A stretch of 64,000 nt of DNA from Myxococcota bacterium (lineage in GTDB: Bacteria; Myxococcota_C; UBA6777), in assembly GCA_023150835.1 (NCBI GenBank), contig JAKLKB010000007.1, positions 23,115 through 87,114 of the forward strand. The letters run 5' to 3'. Positions 57,457 through 64,000 of this stretch are shown one piece after another. How positions within the stretch are numbered: the stretch's first letter is position 1; every line of letters starts with the position of its first letter. A program made the position numbers and the translations under genes. The notes beneath the pieces were generated by a model. That model worked only from the letters and a program-made list of their open reading frames with translations, was not told the DNA's origin and made no database searches.

Positions 57457-58245
57457 ATGAAAACCTATACAAAAGAAAGCTTGATTCAGGAATTACAACA
57501 AATTCGGGAAATTGGATGGCACGAAAGTATCAGAACAGGAAAAGGCAGAAATGATGGATCTGTGGGGAATACCTTAGAACAGCTTTTGGGAATAGAAGAA
57601 AATAACCTGCCTATCCCCAACGCTTCTGAGTGGGAGCTAAAAGCCCAAAGAATCAACACTAGCAGCCTTACAACATTGTTCCATATGGAGCCTTCGCCTA
57701 GAGCTTTAAAATTCATTCCTTCTATTCTTTTGCCTATTTATGGTTGGGAACATCAAGAAGCTGGTGAGAAACATTCGAAAGCAGAAAAAAGCTTCCGCCA
57801 AACAATTAACGCGAATAGCTTTTCTAGTAGAGGCTTTTCTGTGTTTGTGAATAGAGAGGAAGAAAAAATAGAAATTATATTTGATTCTGAACGTGTTGAT
57901 GAATCGCATCAGGGATGGCTGAGTGAAGTGATTGAAAAAGGAGGAAAAACACTTCCAGAAACTCCATATTGGGGATTCAAAGACATTTTTCACAAAGTAG
58001 GCTCTAAACTCCATAATTGCTTTTTTATACAAGCTGAATCAAAGCAAGAAAATAATAAAGAATATTTTTATTATAAAAATATTTTAATGTTGAAAAACAT
58101 TTCTTTAGAAAAATTTATTGATGCAATAGAAAGTGGTTATCTATATATTGATTTTGATGCTCGTACTGGCCATAATCATGGAACAAAATTTCGTATACGA
58201 GAGAAAAGTATTCCCGATTTATACGAGACCTCGATCTCTTATTAA
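57457..58245 (+). CDS. MvaI/BcnI-like type II restriction endonuclease
   Basis: 262 residues. GRNDGSVGNTLEQLLGIEENN followed by EWELKAQRINTSSLTTLFHMEPSP matches the MvaI/BcnI family layout, with E60-x-K62 in the catalytic region. Known relatives cut CCWGG or CCSGG as monomers; the site here is not deducible. The start follows the methyltransferase stop after one base, so expression is coupled. No controller protein gene was seen. AT-rich like the whole island. Confidence 0.78.
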   Translation: MKTYTKESLIQELQQIREIGWHESIRTGKGRNDGSVGNTLEQLLGIEENNLPIPNASEWELKAQRINTSSLTTLFHMEPSPRALKFIPSILLPIYGWEHQEAGEKHSKAEKSFRQTINANSFSSRGFSVFVNREEEKIEIIFDSERVDESHQGWLSEVIEKGGKTLPETPYWGFKDIFHKVGSKLHNCFFIQAESKQENNKEYFYYKNILMLKNISLEKFIDAIESGYLYIDFDARTGHNHGTKFRIREKSIPDLYETSISY

Positions 58246-58605
58246 AGCAAGTTCTTTTGAGTTTCAAACATTCTATCGTTGTCCTCATCCCACCAAATAT
58301 TCCAACGTACTCTGCTCCCCAAACCTCGCGCCCTTTGGGAGGTGAATATCTCACATCTCATTGTTTCTGCAATTTCAAACACTTACCACAACGCTAAAGC
58401 AAAAAGTTTGAGCATTTAGGCTCGCCACAGCGAGTGAAGATTCATCGATTGTGTCGGTCTTTCCAAATATTTCAAACGAATCACCAAAAGTCTTTGAATA
58501 TTAAGCAGCTACAAAAATCTTGCTAAAACCTCTTGATTTTTGTTGTGCGTCTTGTAAATTTTATGTTTCAACTTTTGCCACCCTGACAGCGAGGCTTGTT
58601 GCACG
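58246..58605. other. Intergenic region with hairpin copy D
   Basis: 360 bp between the endonuclease and D12 methyltransferase genes. Contains the D hairpin and, at 58465-58495, a second diverged piece of the same repeat (TCTTTCCAAATATTTCAAACG). The D12 frame is open from 58558 without a clear start. Confidence 0.6.
58320..58347. repeat. Bulged-hairpin repeat unit, copy D
   Basis: AACCTCGCGCCCTTTGGGAGGT, the most diverged copy; ACCTC and GAGGT pair. Confidence 0.6.
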
Positions 58606-59709
58606 TTGATATTGTCAAAACAAATTTCTCTATTTGAGCAACCAGCAGAACAAGTTTCTGTGAAAGACTTTTCACAACCGTCTTCTAAAAAGTTTCCAAA
58701 AACGCGGTACCAAGGAAGCAAATACAAACTGTTGCCGTGGTTAAAAGAAAATTTGGAACGAATTGATTTTGCAACAGTTTTGGACGCATTTGGAGGAACA
58801 GGTTCCGTTTCATTCCTCTTCAAACAGATGGGAAAAACAGTTTACTACAACGATATACTGCAATTTAATTTTCTTACTGGAAAAGCTCTCATCGAAAACA
58901 ACATTGAAACGTTGAACACAAACGACATTTCTCTTTTGGTATCGAAAGATGCTAATTTCTCTTATTTAAACTTTATAGAATCGACATTTCCGGACATTTA
59001 CTACACAAACGAAGAGAATCAATGGCTTGATATTTTACTGCAAAATATTTCAAAATTAAAAAACGAATACAAACAAGCTCTTGCTTTTTGGGCATTATTT
59101 CAATCATGTATTATCAAACGACCTTACAACCTCTTTCATAGAAAAAATTTGTATGTTCGAACCTCTGAGGTAAAAAGATCTTTTGGAAACAAAAAAACTT
59201 GGGATACTCCTTTTGAGCAGCATTTTTTCAAGTTTATAAAAGAAGCGAATCAAGCGATACTTGATAACAAAAAACGAAACAAAGCCTACAACCAAGACGC
59301 CCAACAATTAAACCTTTCCCCTGATTTAGTATATATTGATCCTCCTTATATTCCAGCAAAAGGCACATTAACTTTCTATCGAGACTTCTATCATTTTTTG
59401 GAAGGAATGACTGACTATCATAATTGGCCAAAATATATTGATTTTGAATCGAAACATAAAAAACTTTTTTCGATTTCTTCACCTTGGGAGAATAAAGAGA
59501 ATATCACTTTCGCATTCAAGGAACTTCTCGAAAAATATAAAGATTCTATCCTCGCAATTTCTTATCGAATTGATGGGATTCCTAGTATCGAAGAAATAAA
59601 AAAAGCATTATCCTATTTAAATAAAAAGGTGACTGTACAAGAAATCGACTACAAATACGTTCTGTCTACAAAAAGCGACAGCAAAGAAGTACTCATCATC
59701 GCGGAGTAA
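58606..59709 (+). CDS. D12 class N6-adenine DNA methyltransferase (Dam-like)
   Basis: 367 residues from a TTG at 58606; no ATG is near, and the true start is uncertain. RYQGSK (34-39) and motif I DAFGGTGSVSF (60-70) come before motif IV VYIDPPYIP (near 241), the alpha-class (Dam) order. It methylates adenine, probably in a short site. Whether it belongs to the upstream restriction system as a second methyltransferase, or is an orphan, is unclear, since it is separated by 360 bp with repeats. Strongly AT-rich. A long perfect hairpin follows its stop. Confidence 0.85.
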   Translation: MILSKQISLFEQPAEQVSVKDFSQPSSKKFPKTRYQGSKYKLLPWLKENLERIDFATVLDAFGGTGSVSFLFKQMGKTVYYNDILQFNFLTGKALIENNIETLNTNDISLLVSKDANFSYLNFIESTFPDIYYTNEENQWLDILLQNISKLKNEYKQALAFWALFQSCIIKRPYNLFHRKNLYVRTSEVKRSFGNKKTWDTPFEQHFFKFIKEANQAILDNKKRNKAYNQDAQQLNLSPDLVYIDPPYIPAKGTLTFYRDFYHFLEGMTDYHNWPKYIDFESKHKKLFSISSPWENKENITFAFKELLEKYKDSILAISYRIDGIPSIEEIKKALSYLNKKVTVQEIDYKYVLSTKSDSKEVLIIAE

Positions 59710-59715
59710 AGAGAT

Positions 59716-59757
59716 GGGCTCATGTTGTGTTAAGACCTCAAAACACAACATGAGCCC
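59716..59757. terminator. 16-bp perfect inverted repeat after the D12 gene
   Basis: GGGCTCATGTTGTGTT, 10-nt loop, then its exact complement. There is no T-run on either side, so it could be a terminator of another kind or an element end. Confidence 0.5.
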
Positions 59758-59863
59758 CTTGCAAAACAACAAGGCGGTTATTCTAGGTTTCTCTTTATCA
59801 ATTGCGTCGCTCCTATGGAAAAAGCACTTGCGTTCCTCCTGACCGCGTGCTATCTCTTCACTT

Positions 59864-59895
59864 ACCGAACGGTCAGTTTTAAGAGACCGACTGGT
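59864..59895. promoter_or_regulatory. Candidate TetR operator pair
   Basis: ACCGAACGGT (59864-59873) and ACCGACTGGT (59886-59895) are near-palindromes 22 bp apart, two helical turns, just upstream of the TetR gene. TetR-family proteins of this kind often bind ACCG-CGGT type sites. Confidence 0.55.
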
Positions 59896-59932
59896 TAATA
59901 CACAACGAAGCATATGAAAACAAAAGGAGATC

Positions 59933-60580
59933 GTGTTGTCAGGAGACGCACGAGAGCAAGTGATCAAGATCGCGATGCGATGTTTTGCGGCCCAAGGATA
60001 CGAAGGGACTTCACTACAGTGGATCGCCGAAGAGATGGGTGTGACGAAGTCTGCGATCTTGCATCATTTTTCGAGCAAAGAGCAGTTGCGGATGGCGGTA
60101 TTGTCGTCGATCTTGGCGCATTGGAAAGAGACATTACCTCGGGTGCTGTTGGCGGCGACGGCGGCGAGTCGGCGTTTTGATGCGGTATTTGATGCGTTGT
60201 ACAGTTTTTTTTCGGAAGATCCGGATCGTGCGAAGTTGATCTTGCGCGAGACGATGGATCGCCCGGAAGAGACGAAGGTGTTGTTGCGAGAGCAAGTGCG
60301 GACGTGGCTGGATGTGATCGCGGCCTATATTCGGGAAGGTCAAGAAAAAGGCCGGCATCATGGGGACGTGGATGCGGATCTGTACGTATTTTTGATCTTG
60401 CGCTGCGTGTTGGCCGTCACAGCTTCGGTCGGATTATCCGAGGCTTTGTACGGATCTGACGCCGCACAACGCCAAGCCCGCGAGATGGCGCGTATCGCCA
60501 AGATCAGCCTGTTTCGCCAAGCCGACGAAAGCGAACGCGAGAACACATACGCCAAAGGGCGCGAGGTCGATCCGCCGTAG
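59933..60580 (+). CDS. TetR family transcriptional regulator
   Basis: 215 residues from GTG at 59933 (or TTG at 59936), with AAGGAGA upstream. The N-terminal helix-turn-helix is clear: QVIKIAMRCFAAQGYEGTSLQWIAEEMGVTKSAILHHFSSKEQL. The C-terminal part is the variable ligand-binding domain. It probably represses itself from the operator pair upstream and may control the acyl-CoA dehydrogenase and MaoC genes downstream, with a fatty acyl ligand as a fair guess. An R2 element lies between it and the dehydrogenase gene. Confidence 0.9.
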   Translation: MLSGDAREQVIKIAMRCFAAQGYEGTSLQWIAEEMGVTKSAILHHFSSKEQLRMAVLSSILAHWKETLPRVLLAATAASRRFDAVFDALYSFFSEDPDRAKLILRETMDRPEETKVLLREQVRTWLDVIAAYIREGQEKGRHHGDVDADLYVFLILRCVLAVTASVGLSEALYGSDAAQRQAREMARIAKISLFRQADESERENTYAKGREVDPP

Positions 60581-60599
60581 AGGCGTATTGAGGATGTCC

Positions 60600-60735
60600 A
60601 AGGTTGAAAAACGCCGTGTTCACGGCCTTTGGAGATAGCGGCGTGGTTGGTTTGAAAAACGCCCGTTCACCCCAACAATATGGGGTCAAGGGAGCCGCGC
60701 TTCCTTGCGGGGCGTGGGGCAGCGCCCCACAAAAG
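60600..60735 (-). repeat. R2 dispersed element, copy 6
   Basis: Reverse orientation: GAAAAACGCCGTGTTCACGGCC, GGGGTCAAGGGAGCCGCG, then GGGGCAGCGCCCC. Between the TetR and dehydrogenase genes. Confidence 0.8.
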
Positions 60736-60761
60736 TAAAGTAAAGAAGAAAGGATTGATCG

Positions 60762-62675
60762 ATGGCGAATTTTTATACAGATAATGAAGACTTACTCTTT
60801 TATATGCGAGATGGTGTGGATTGGGCCTCGCTGGTGGAGATTACCGAGTACGGATTCCGGACTGCGGAGGGCTACAAGGATGTGAAAGAGGCGTTGGCGT
60901 CTTACCACGAGATCGCCGAGATGGTGGGGGATTTGATTGGGAACGAGTTGGCCCCACGTGCGGCCAAGATCGACGCCGAGCATCCGAGCGTGAAAGATGG
61001 CGAAGTGGTCGAAGGTCGAGCGATGCGGGATATCTTCAAAAAGATGCGCGAAGCAGAGTTGCATCGTTTGTGCTTGCCGCGAGAGTTGGGGGGATTGAAT
61101 GCCCCGCTGATGGTGTATTTTTTATGTGGCGAGATGATCGCACGTGCGGATGTTTCGTCGATGACGCACTTCTCTTTTCATGGTGGGATGGGGCTTGCGA
61201 TGTTGGCCTTTTCGATCCACGAAGGCACGACGCGATTTGATACAAAGCAAGCCCAGATCGCACAAACGCGCTTTGAAAAAGAGATCGAAGAGATCGCCAG
61301 CGGCAAAGCGTGGGGCTGTATGGATATCACAGAGCCCGACGCAGGTTCGGATATGGCGAAGTTGCGCGCACGAGCCGAACAAGATGCCGAAGGGAATTGG
61401 TACATCACGGGACAAAAGATCTTTATCACTTCGGGGCATGGGAAATATCACTTTGTGATCGCACGAACCGAACCCGCCGCACGCGAAGAAGATACATTTG
61501 CCGGACTCAAGGGGCTTTCGATGTTTCTGGTCAAAGCCTATGAAGACTTGCCGGGTGGCAAGCGCGAGCGGTATGTGACCATTGAGCGCGTCGAAGAAAA
61601 GCTCGGACATAACGGCTCTGTGACGGCTGCGCTGTCGTTTGAACGCACACCTGCGGCGTTGATCGGCAAGCGCGGTGAGGGCTTTCGCTATATGCTCACG
61701 TTGATGAACAATGCACGAGTCGGCGTAGGATTCGAGAGCATCGGCCTGATGGAAGCGGCGTATCGGATGGCTTGCGCCTATGCAGAAGAACGCCATTCGA
61801 TGGGCAAAGCCATCGGACGTCACGAGATGATCGCCGATTATCTGGACGAGATGAAAACAGATCTCCAAGCGATCCGCGCTCTTTGCGTCACCGCAGCCTA
61901 CCACGAAGAGATGTCGCAAAAGCTCCGTTTGCTCGAACGTTTCGGCGAAGAGATGAGCGAGTCCGAACGTCAGCGCGTGCGCAAAGATCAACCACGCCAC
62001 CAACGCATGGCCCGCCGCCTGACCCCCTTGCTCAAATACATCGCCGCAGAAAAGGCCGTCGATCATGCCCGTCGTGCCGTACAGATACATGGCGGAGTTG
62101 GATACACCCGCGAATACGGTGCAGAAAAGCTCCTGCGCGATGCGATGGTGCTTCCGATCTACGAAGGGACCAGCCAGATCCAATCCTTGATGGCGATGAA
62201 AGACACGCTCACGGGCATCTTGCAACACCCCCGCGAATTTGTCACACGCCAAGCCAAAGCCCGACTTCAATCCATCTCCGCCGAAGATACGCTTGTTCGG
62301 CGTGTCGCCAAGATCCAAGTGTTGTCCTTGTCAGCCCAACAGCACTTGATGACACGCACGATCTTCGCGAAGCTCAAGCAACTTCCTGAAAAGCCCTTCT
62401 CAGCGTGGTTTGAGACGCTCTCCAAAGACTGGGATCCCAAGCGAGACTTTGCGATGGCAATGCTTCATGCCGAACGACTGACGCGGATCTTGACCGATGA
62501 AGCGATCTGCGAAGTCTTGCTCGAACAAAGTCAAAAACACACCCAACGCCGCGCCCTGCTCTCGGCATGGTTGGATCGCGCAGAGACCCGATGCCGCGGG
62601 CTTTACGACGAGATCGTTTCGCTCGGAGAAGACCACCTCGCACGCTTGCAAGGCCAAGATCGGGAGGCTCAATGA
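60762..62675 (+). CDS. Acyl-CoA dehydrogenase
   Basis: 637 residues, longer than the usual 380-400, like the large FadE-type group with a C-terminal extension. FAD and substrate motifs: AWGCMDITEPDAGSDMAKLRARAE, WYITGQKIFITSGHGKYHF, IHGGVGYTREYGAEKLLRDAMVLPIYEGTSQIQ, where Glu of YEGT is the expected catalytic base. Oxidises acyl-CoA to enoyl-CoA in fatty-acid breakdown. AAAGGA precedes the ATG. A MaoC-like gene follows, and both are probably run by the upstream TetR regulator. Confidence 0.95.
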   Translation: MANFYTDNEDLLFYMRDGVDWASLVEITEYGFRTAEGYKDVKEALASYHEIAEMVGDLIGNELAPRAAKIDAEHPSVKDGEVVEGRAMRDIFKKMREAELHRLCLPRELGGLNAPLMVYFLCGEMIARADVSSMTHFSFHGGMGLAMLAFSIHEGTTRFDTKQAQIAQTRFEKEIEEIASGKAWGCMDITEPDAGSDMAKLRARAEQDAEGNWYITGQKIFITSGHGKYHFVIARTEPAAREEDTFAGLKGLSMFLVKAYEDLPGGKRERYVTIERVEEKLGHNGSVTAALSFERTPAALIGKRGEGFRYMLTLMNNARVGVGFESIGLMEAAYRMACAYAEERHSMGKAIGRHEMIADYLDEMKTDLQAIRALCVTAAYHEEMSQKLRLLERFGEEMSESERQRVRKDQPRHQRMARRLTPLLKYIAAEKAVDHARRAVQIHGGVGYTREYGAEKLLRDAMVLPIYEGTSQIQSLMAMKDTLTGILQHPREFVTRQAKARLQSISAEDTLVRRVAKIQVLSLSAQQHLMTRTIFAKLKQLPEKPFSAWFETLSKDWDPKRDFAMAMLHAERLTRILTDEAICEVLLEQSQKHTQRRALLSAWLDRAETRCRGLYDEIVSLGEDHLARLQGQDREAQ

Positions 62676-62745
62676 TCTCTCTGAACGATACACAAACGCC
62701 GATCAATCAGCCTTTTCCAGCAAGACTTCAAACGGGAGGTGCGGG

Positions 62746-63735
62746 ATGAGATGGTCTTATTTGCAGCATCTTGGGAGCCAATGGCCCGTCATCCGAGCGA
62801 TGGGCCTTGCTGTGCTTTCTGGAGCCAAAAGCCACTCGACGCAAGATCCCGAAACACCCGGACCTTGGTTCGAGGCTACGCTTCCCCCTCGAAGCGAAAA
62901 GCTGCTTCAAGATATCGTCCGTTGGTCTGGGGGAGATCCTTCGGTGTATCGGGGCATCACACCCGCATATCTGTTTCCGCAATGGAGTTTTCCCCTCGTC
63001 ACCGAAGCCATGCGCACACTGCCCTATCCGCTCACACGCATCCTGAATGCGGGCTGCCTCTTGCGCTTCCACGCCGCCTTGCCTGCAAACCAACCGCTGC
63101 GATGCCGCACACGACTTCTCCAGATCGAACCCACCCCCAAAGGAAAGCGCTTTACAGTCGAGATCGAAACAGGCACAACCGAGACACCCCAAGCCCTGTA
63201 CGCGGCGTTGCAAACATTCTTGCCCCATCCGAAAACAGCGCAAGACAAAGACAAACATCACAAAGAAAACACCGAGAAAAACATCGAGAAAAAAGAGTCT
63301 TTGCGTGTTCCTCTCGATGCACGAGAGATCCATTTTTTAGATCTCAAGGCCGATGCAGGAACCAACTTTGCTCTATTGACGGGCGATATCAACCCGATCC
63401 ACTGGTTGCCCTTGTACGCCAAGATCGCGGGATTTTCACGGTGCATCTTGCACGGATTCGGAACCCTTGCCCTCACCTACGAAGCCCTTCATCGCAACTT
63501 ATTGTCGGGCAAGACCGATGCCTTGCAAGAGCTTGAAGTGCGCTTCCGTAAGCCGCTCACTCTCCCCAAACGTGTCGGGATCTACACCAACGAAGCACAA
63601 GAGCTCTTTGTCGGCGATGCACCCGGTGGAACGGTCTATCTACAAGGCCGCTTTTCCATGAAACCCACCGAACCTTCGACATCTTCGACATCTTCGACAT
63701 CTTCGACATCTTCGGAAATACCCGATGCTTCGTAA
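62746..63735 (+). CDS. MaoC-like (hotdog) dehydratase family protein
   Basis: 329 residues from the ATG at 62746 (GGGAGG upstream). A MaoC/R-hydratase-like hotdog segment is seen in FALLTGDINPIHWLPLYAKIAGFSRCILHGFGTLAL, with the Asp/His (DINPIHW) of the catalytic D-x(4)-H and the family Gly. The first half may be a second, degenerate hotdog. Hydrates enoyl-CoA or acts on related thioesters, in line with the dehydrogenase before it. A Lys/Glu-rich linker near residue 175 and an STSSTSS repeat tail near the C-terminus are odd additions. Confidence 0.8.
   Translation: MRWSYLQHLGSQWPVIRAMGLAVLSGAKSHSTQDPETPGPWFEATLPPRSEKLLQDIVRWSGGDPSVYRGITPAYLFPQWSFPLVTEAMRTLPYPLTRILNAGCLLRFHAALPANQPLRCRTRLLQIEPTPKGKRFTVEIETGTTETPQALYAALQTFLPHPKTAQDKDKHHKENTEKNIEKKESLRVPLDAREIHFLDLKADAGTNFALLTGDINPIHWLPLYAKIAGFSRCILHGFGTLALTYEALHRNLLSGKTDALQELEVRFRKPLTLPKRVGIYTNEAQELFVGDAPGGTVYLQGRFSMKPTEPSTSSTSSTSSTSSEIPDAS
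63674..63713 (+). repeat. 9-bp coding tandem repeat, 4 units
   Basis: Four exact TCGACATCT-type 9-bp units encode STS/SST in the C-terminal tail of the MaoC-like protein. Confidence 0.85.
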
Positions 63736-63764
63736 TCACCCAATTTTCCCCCCGTGTTTGTGCA

Positions 63765-63865
63765 AGTTCAAGCGGTGCGGAGGTTTGTTTGAAAAGCAAT
63801 GATCACCCCGCCGATACGGGGTCAAGGGGGCCGCGACCCCTTGCGGGGTGTGGGGCGTTGCCCCA
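63765..63865 (-). repeat. R2 dispersed element, copy 7, partial and followed by R3
   Basis: Reverse orientation, shorter on its left side: AAGTTCAAGCGG, GGGGTCAAGGGGGCCGCGACC, GGGGCGTTGCCCC. The R3 copy 2 starts at its right end. Confidence 0.75.
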
Positions 63866-64000
63866 TACGCGCTAGGTTAAGCGCTTGTTGGCCCCCCCAC
63901 CCCAGCCCTCCCCCGTGAACAGGGGAGGGAGCGAAAGTCGGAAGCAGCGGGGATTTTGTTTTTTCATGACGCACGCTGTTTGCACGAGACGCAGACGCTG
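63866..64000 (-). repeat. R3 dispersed element, copy 2, cut by window edge
   Basis: Reverse of copy 1: starts CATACGCGCTAGGTTAAGCG, then the C-rich block, the CCCTCCCCCGTGAACAGGGG stem, the TTTTCATGACGCACGCTG block. It continues past the end of the window. Confidence 0.8.

Noticed and set aside
55450..58350. Integron cassette array with attC sites
   Set aside because: The hairpins have bulged bases but lack the RYYYAAC and GTTRRRY core sites, and no integron integrase gene is present in the window.
1..64000. tRNA or rRNA genes
   Set aside because: None of the intergenic regions shows a cloverleaf with GGTTCRANNCC-type T-arm or rRNA-like sequence by eye.

Overview
The window looks like a chromosomal segment of a Gram-negative bacterium of the former deltaproteobacterial lineages (Myxococcota or Bradymonadota-like). 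Supporting signs are many large lipoproteins with YncE-type beta-propeller and Dickkopf-like Cys-rich modules, a Ser/Thr kinase fused to an AAA-type ATPase, TPR and HEAT proteins, an AgmX/PglI-like C-terminal domain, and split glyQ/glyS. This placement rests on gene content read by eye, not on a phylogeny. The background is moderately GC-rich; about 54.3-59.8 kb is visibly AT-rich.

Layout. 0-4 kb: SppA-type peptidase (cut by the left edge) and a beta-propeller lipoprotein, both minus. 4.2-13.6 kb, plus: TPR membrane protein, two lipoproteins, a GT-B-like protein with two long peptide repeat arrays, an Rpn/PD-(D/E)XK protein, an Eis-like acetyltransferase, a lipoprotein and serS. 13.6-19.4 kb, minus: a 1576-residue kinase-ATPase coupled to a polytopic membrane protein. 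19.8-23.8 kb, plus: uvrA behind a promoter with a LexA-like box, overlapped by a DMT-type transporter. 23.8-32.2 kb, minus: two very Cys-rich exported proteins, yhbY and two beta-propeller lipoproteins. 32.3-38.2 kb, minus: glyQ-glyS-ppdK. 38.6-47.7 kb, minus: a moxR-DUF58-BatA-VWA-HEAT operon. 48.5-54 kb: murJ, a small lipoprotein, a TPR protein and a divergent MATE exporter. 54.3-59.8 kb: accessory island with an M15 peptidase, a GIY-YIG-family remnant, an EVE protein, a beta-class DNA methyltransferase, an MvaI/BcnI-like endonuclease and a D12 methyltransferase, interspersed with bulged-hairpin repeats. 59.9-63.7 kb, plus: TetR regulator, acyl-CoA dehydrogenase and MaoC-like protein, probably one fatty-acid or acyl-CoA module.

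Two kinds of repeat mark the whole window. First, short in-frame tandem repeats (9-54 bp units) have expanded inside or at the ends of many genes (SppA, GT-B protein, Rpn protein, kinase, UvrA, GlyQ, MaoC protein). Second, three families of small non-coding dispersed repeats (R1 about 118 bp with terminal inverted repeats; R2 about 140 bp and stem-loop rich; R3 about 230 bp) sit between genes. They are often stacked on or nested in each other, and they interrupt the spacing of the moxR operon.

The most promising leads are the restriction-modification island with its bulged-hairpin repeats, the nested R1/R2/R3 elements, the double-VWA protein with an AgmX-like tail, and UvrA with a heptad-repeat tail. 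No tRNA, rRNA, CRISPR array or complete transposase gene was recognised.
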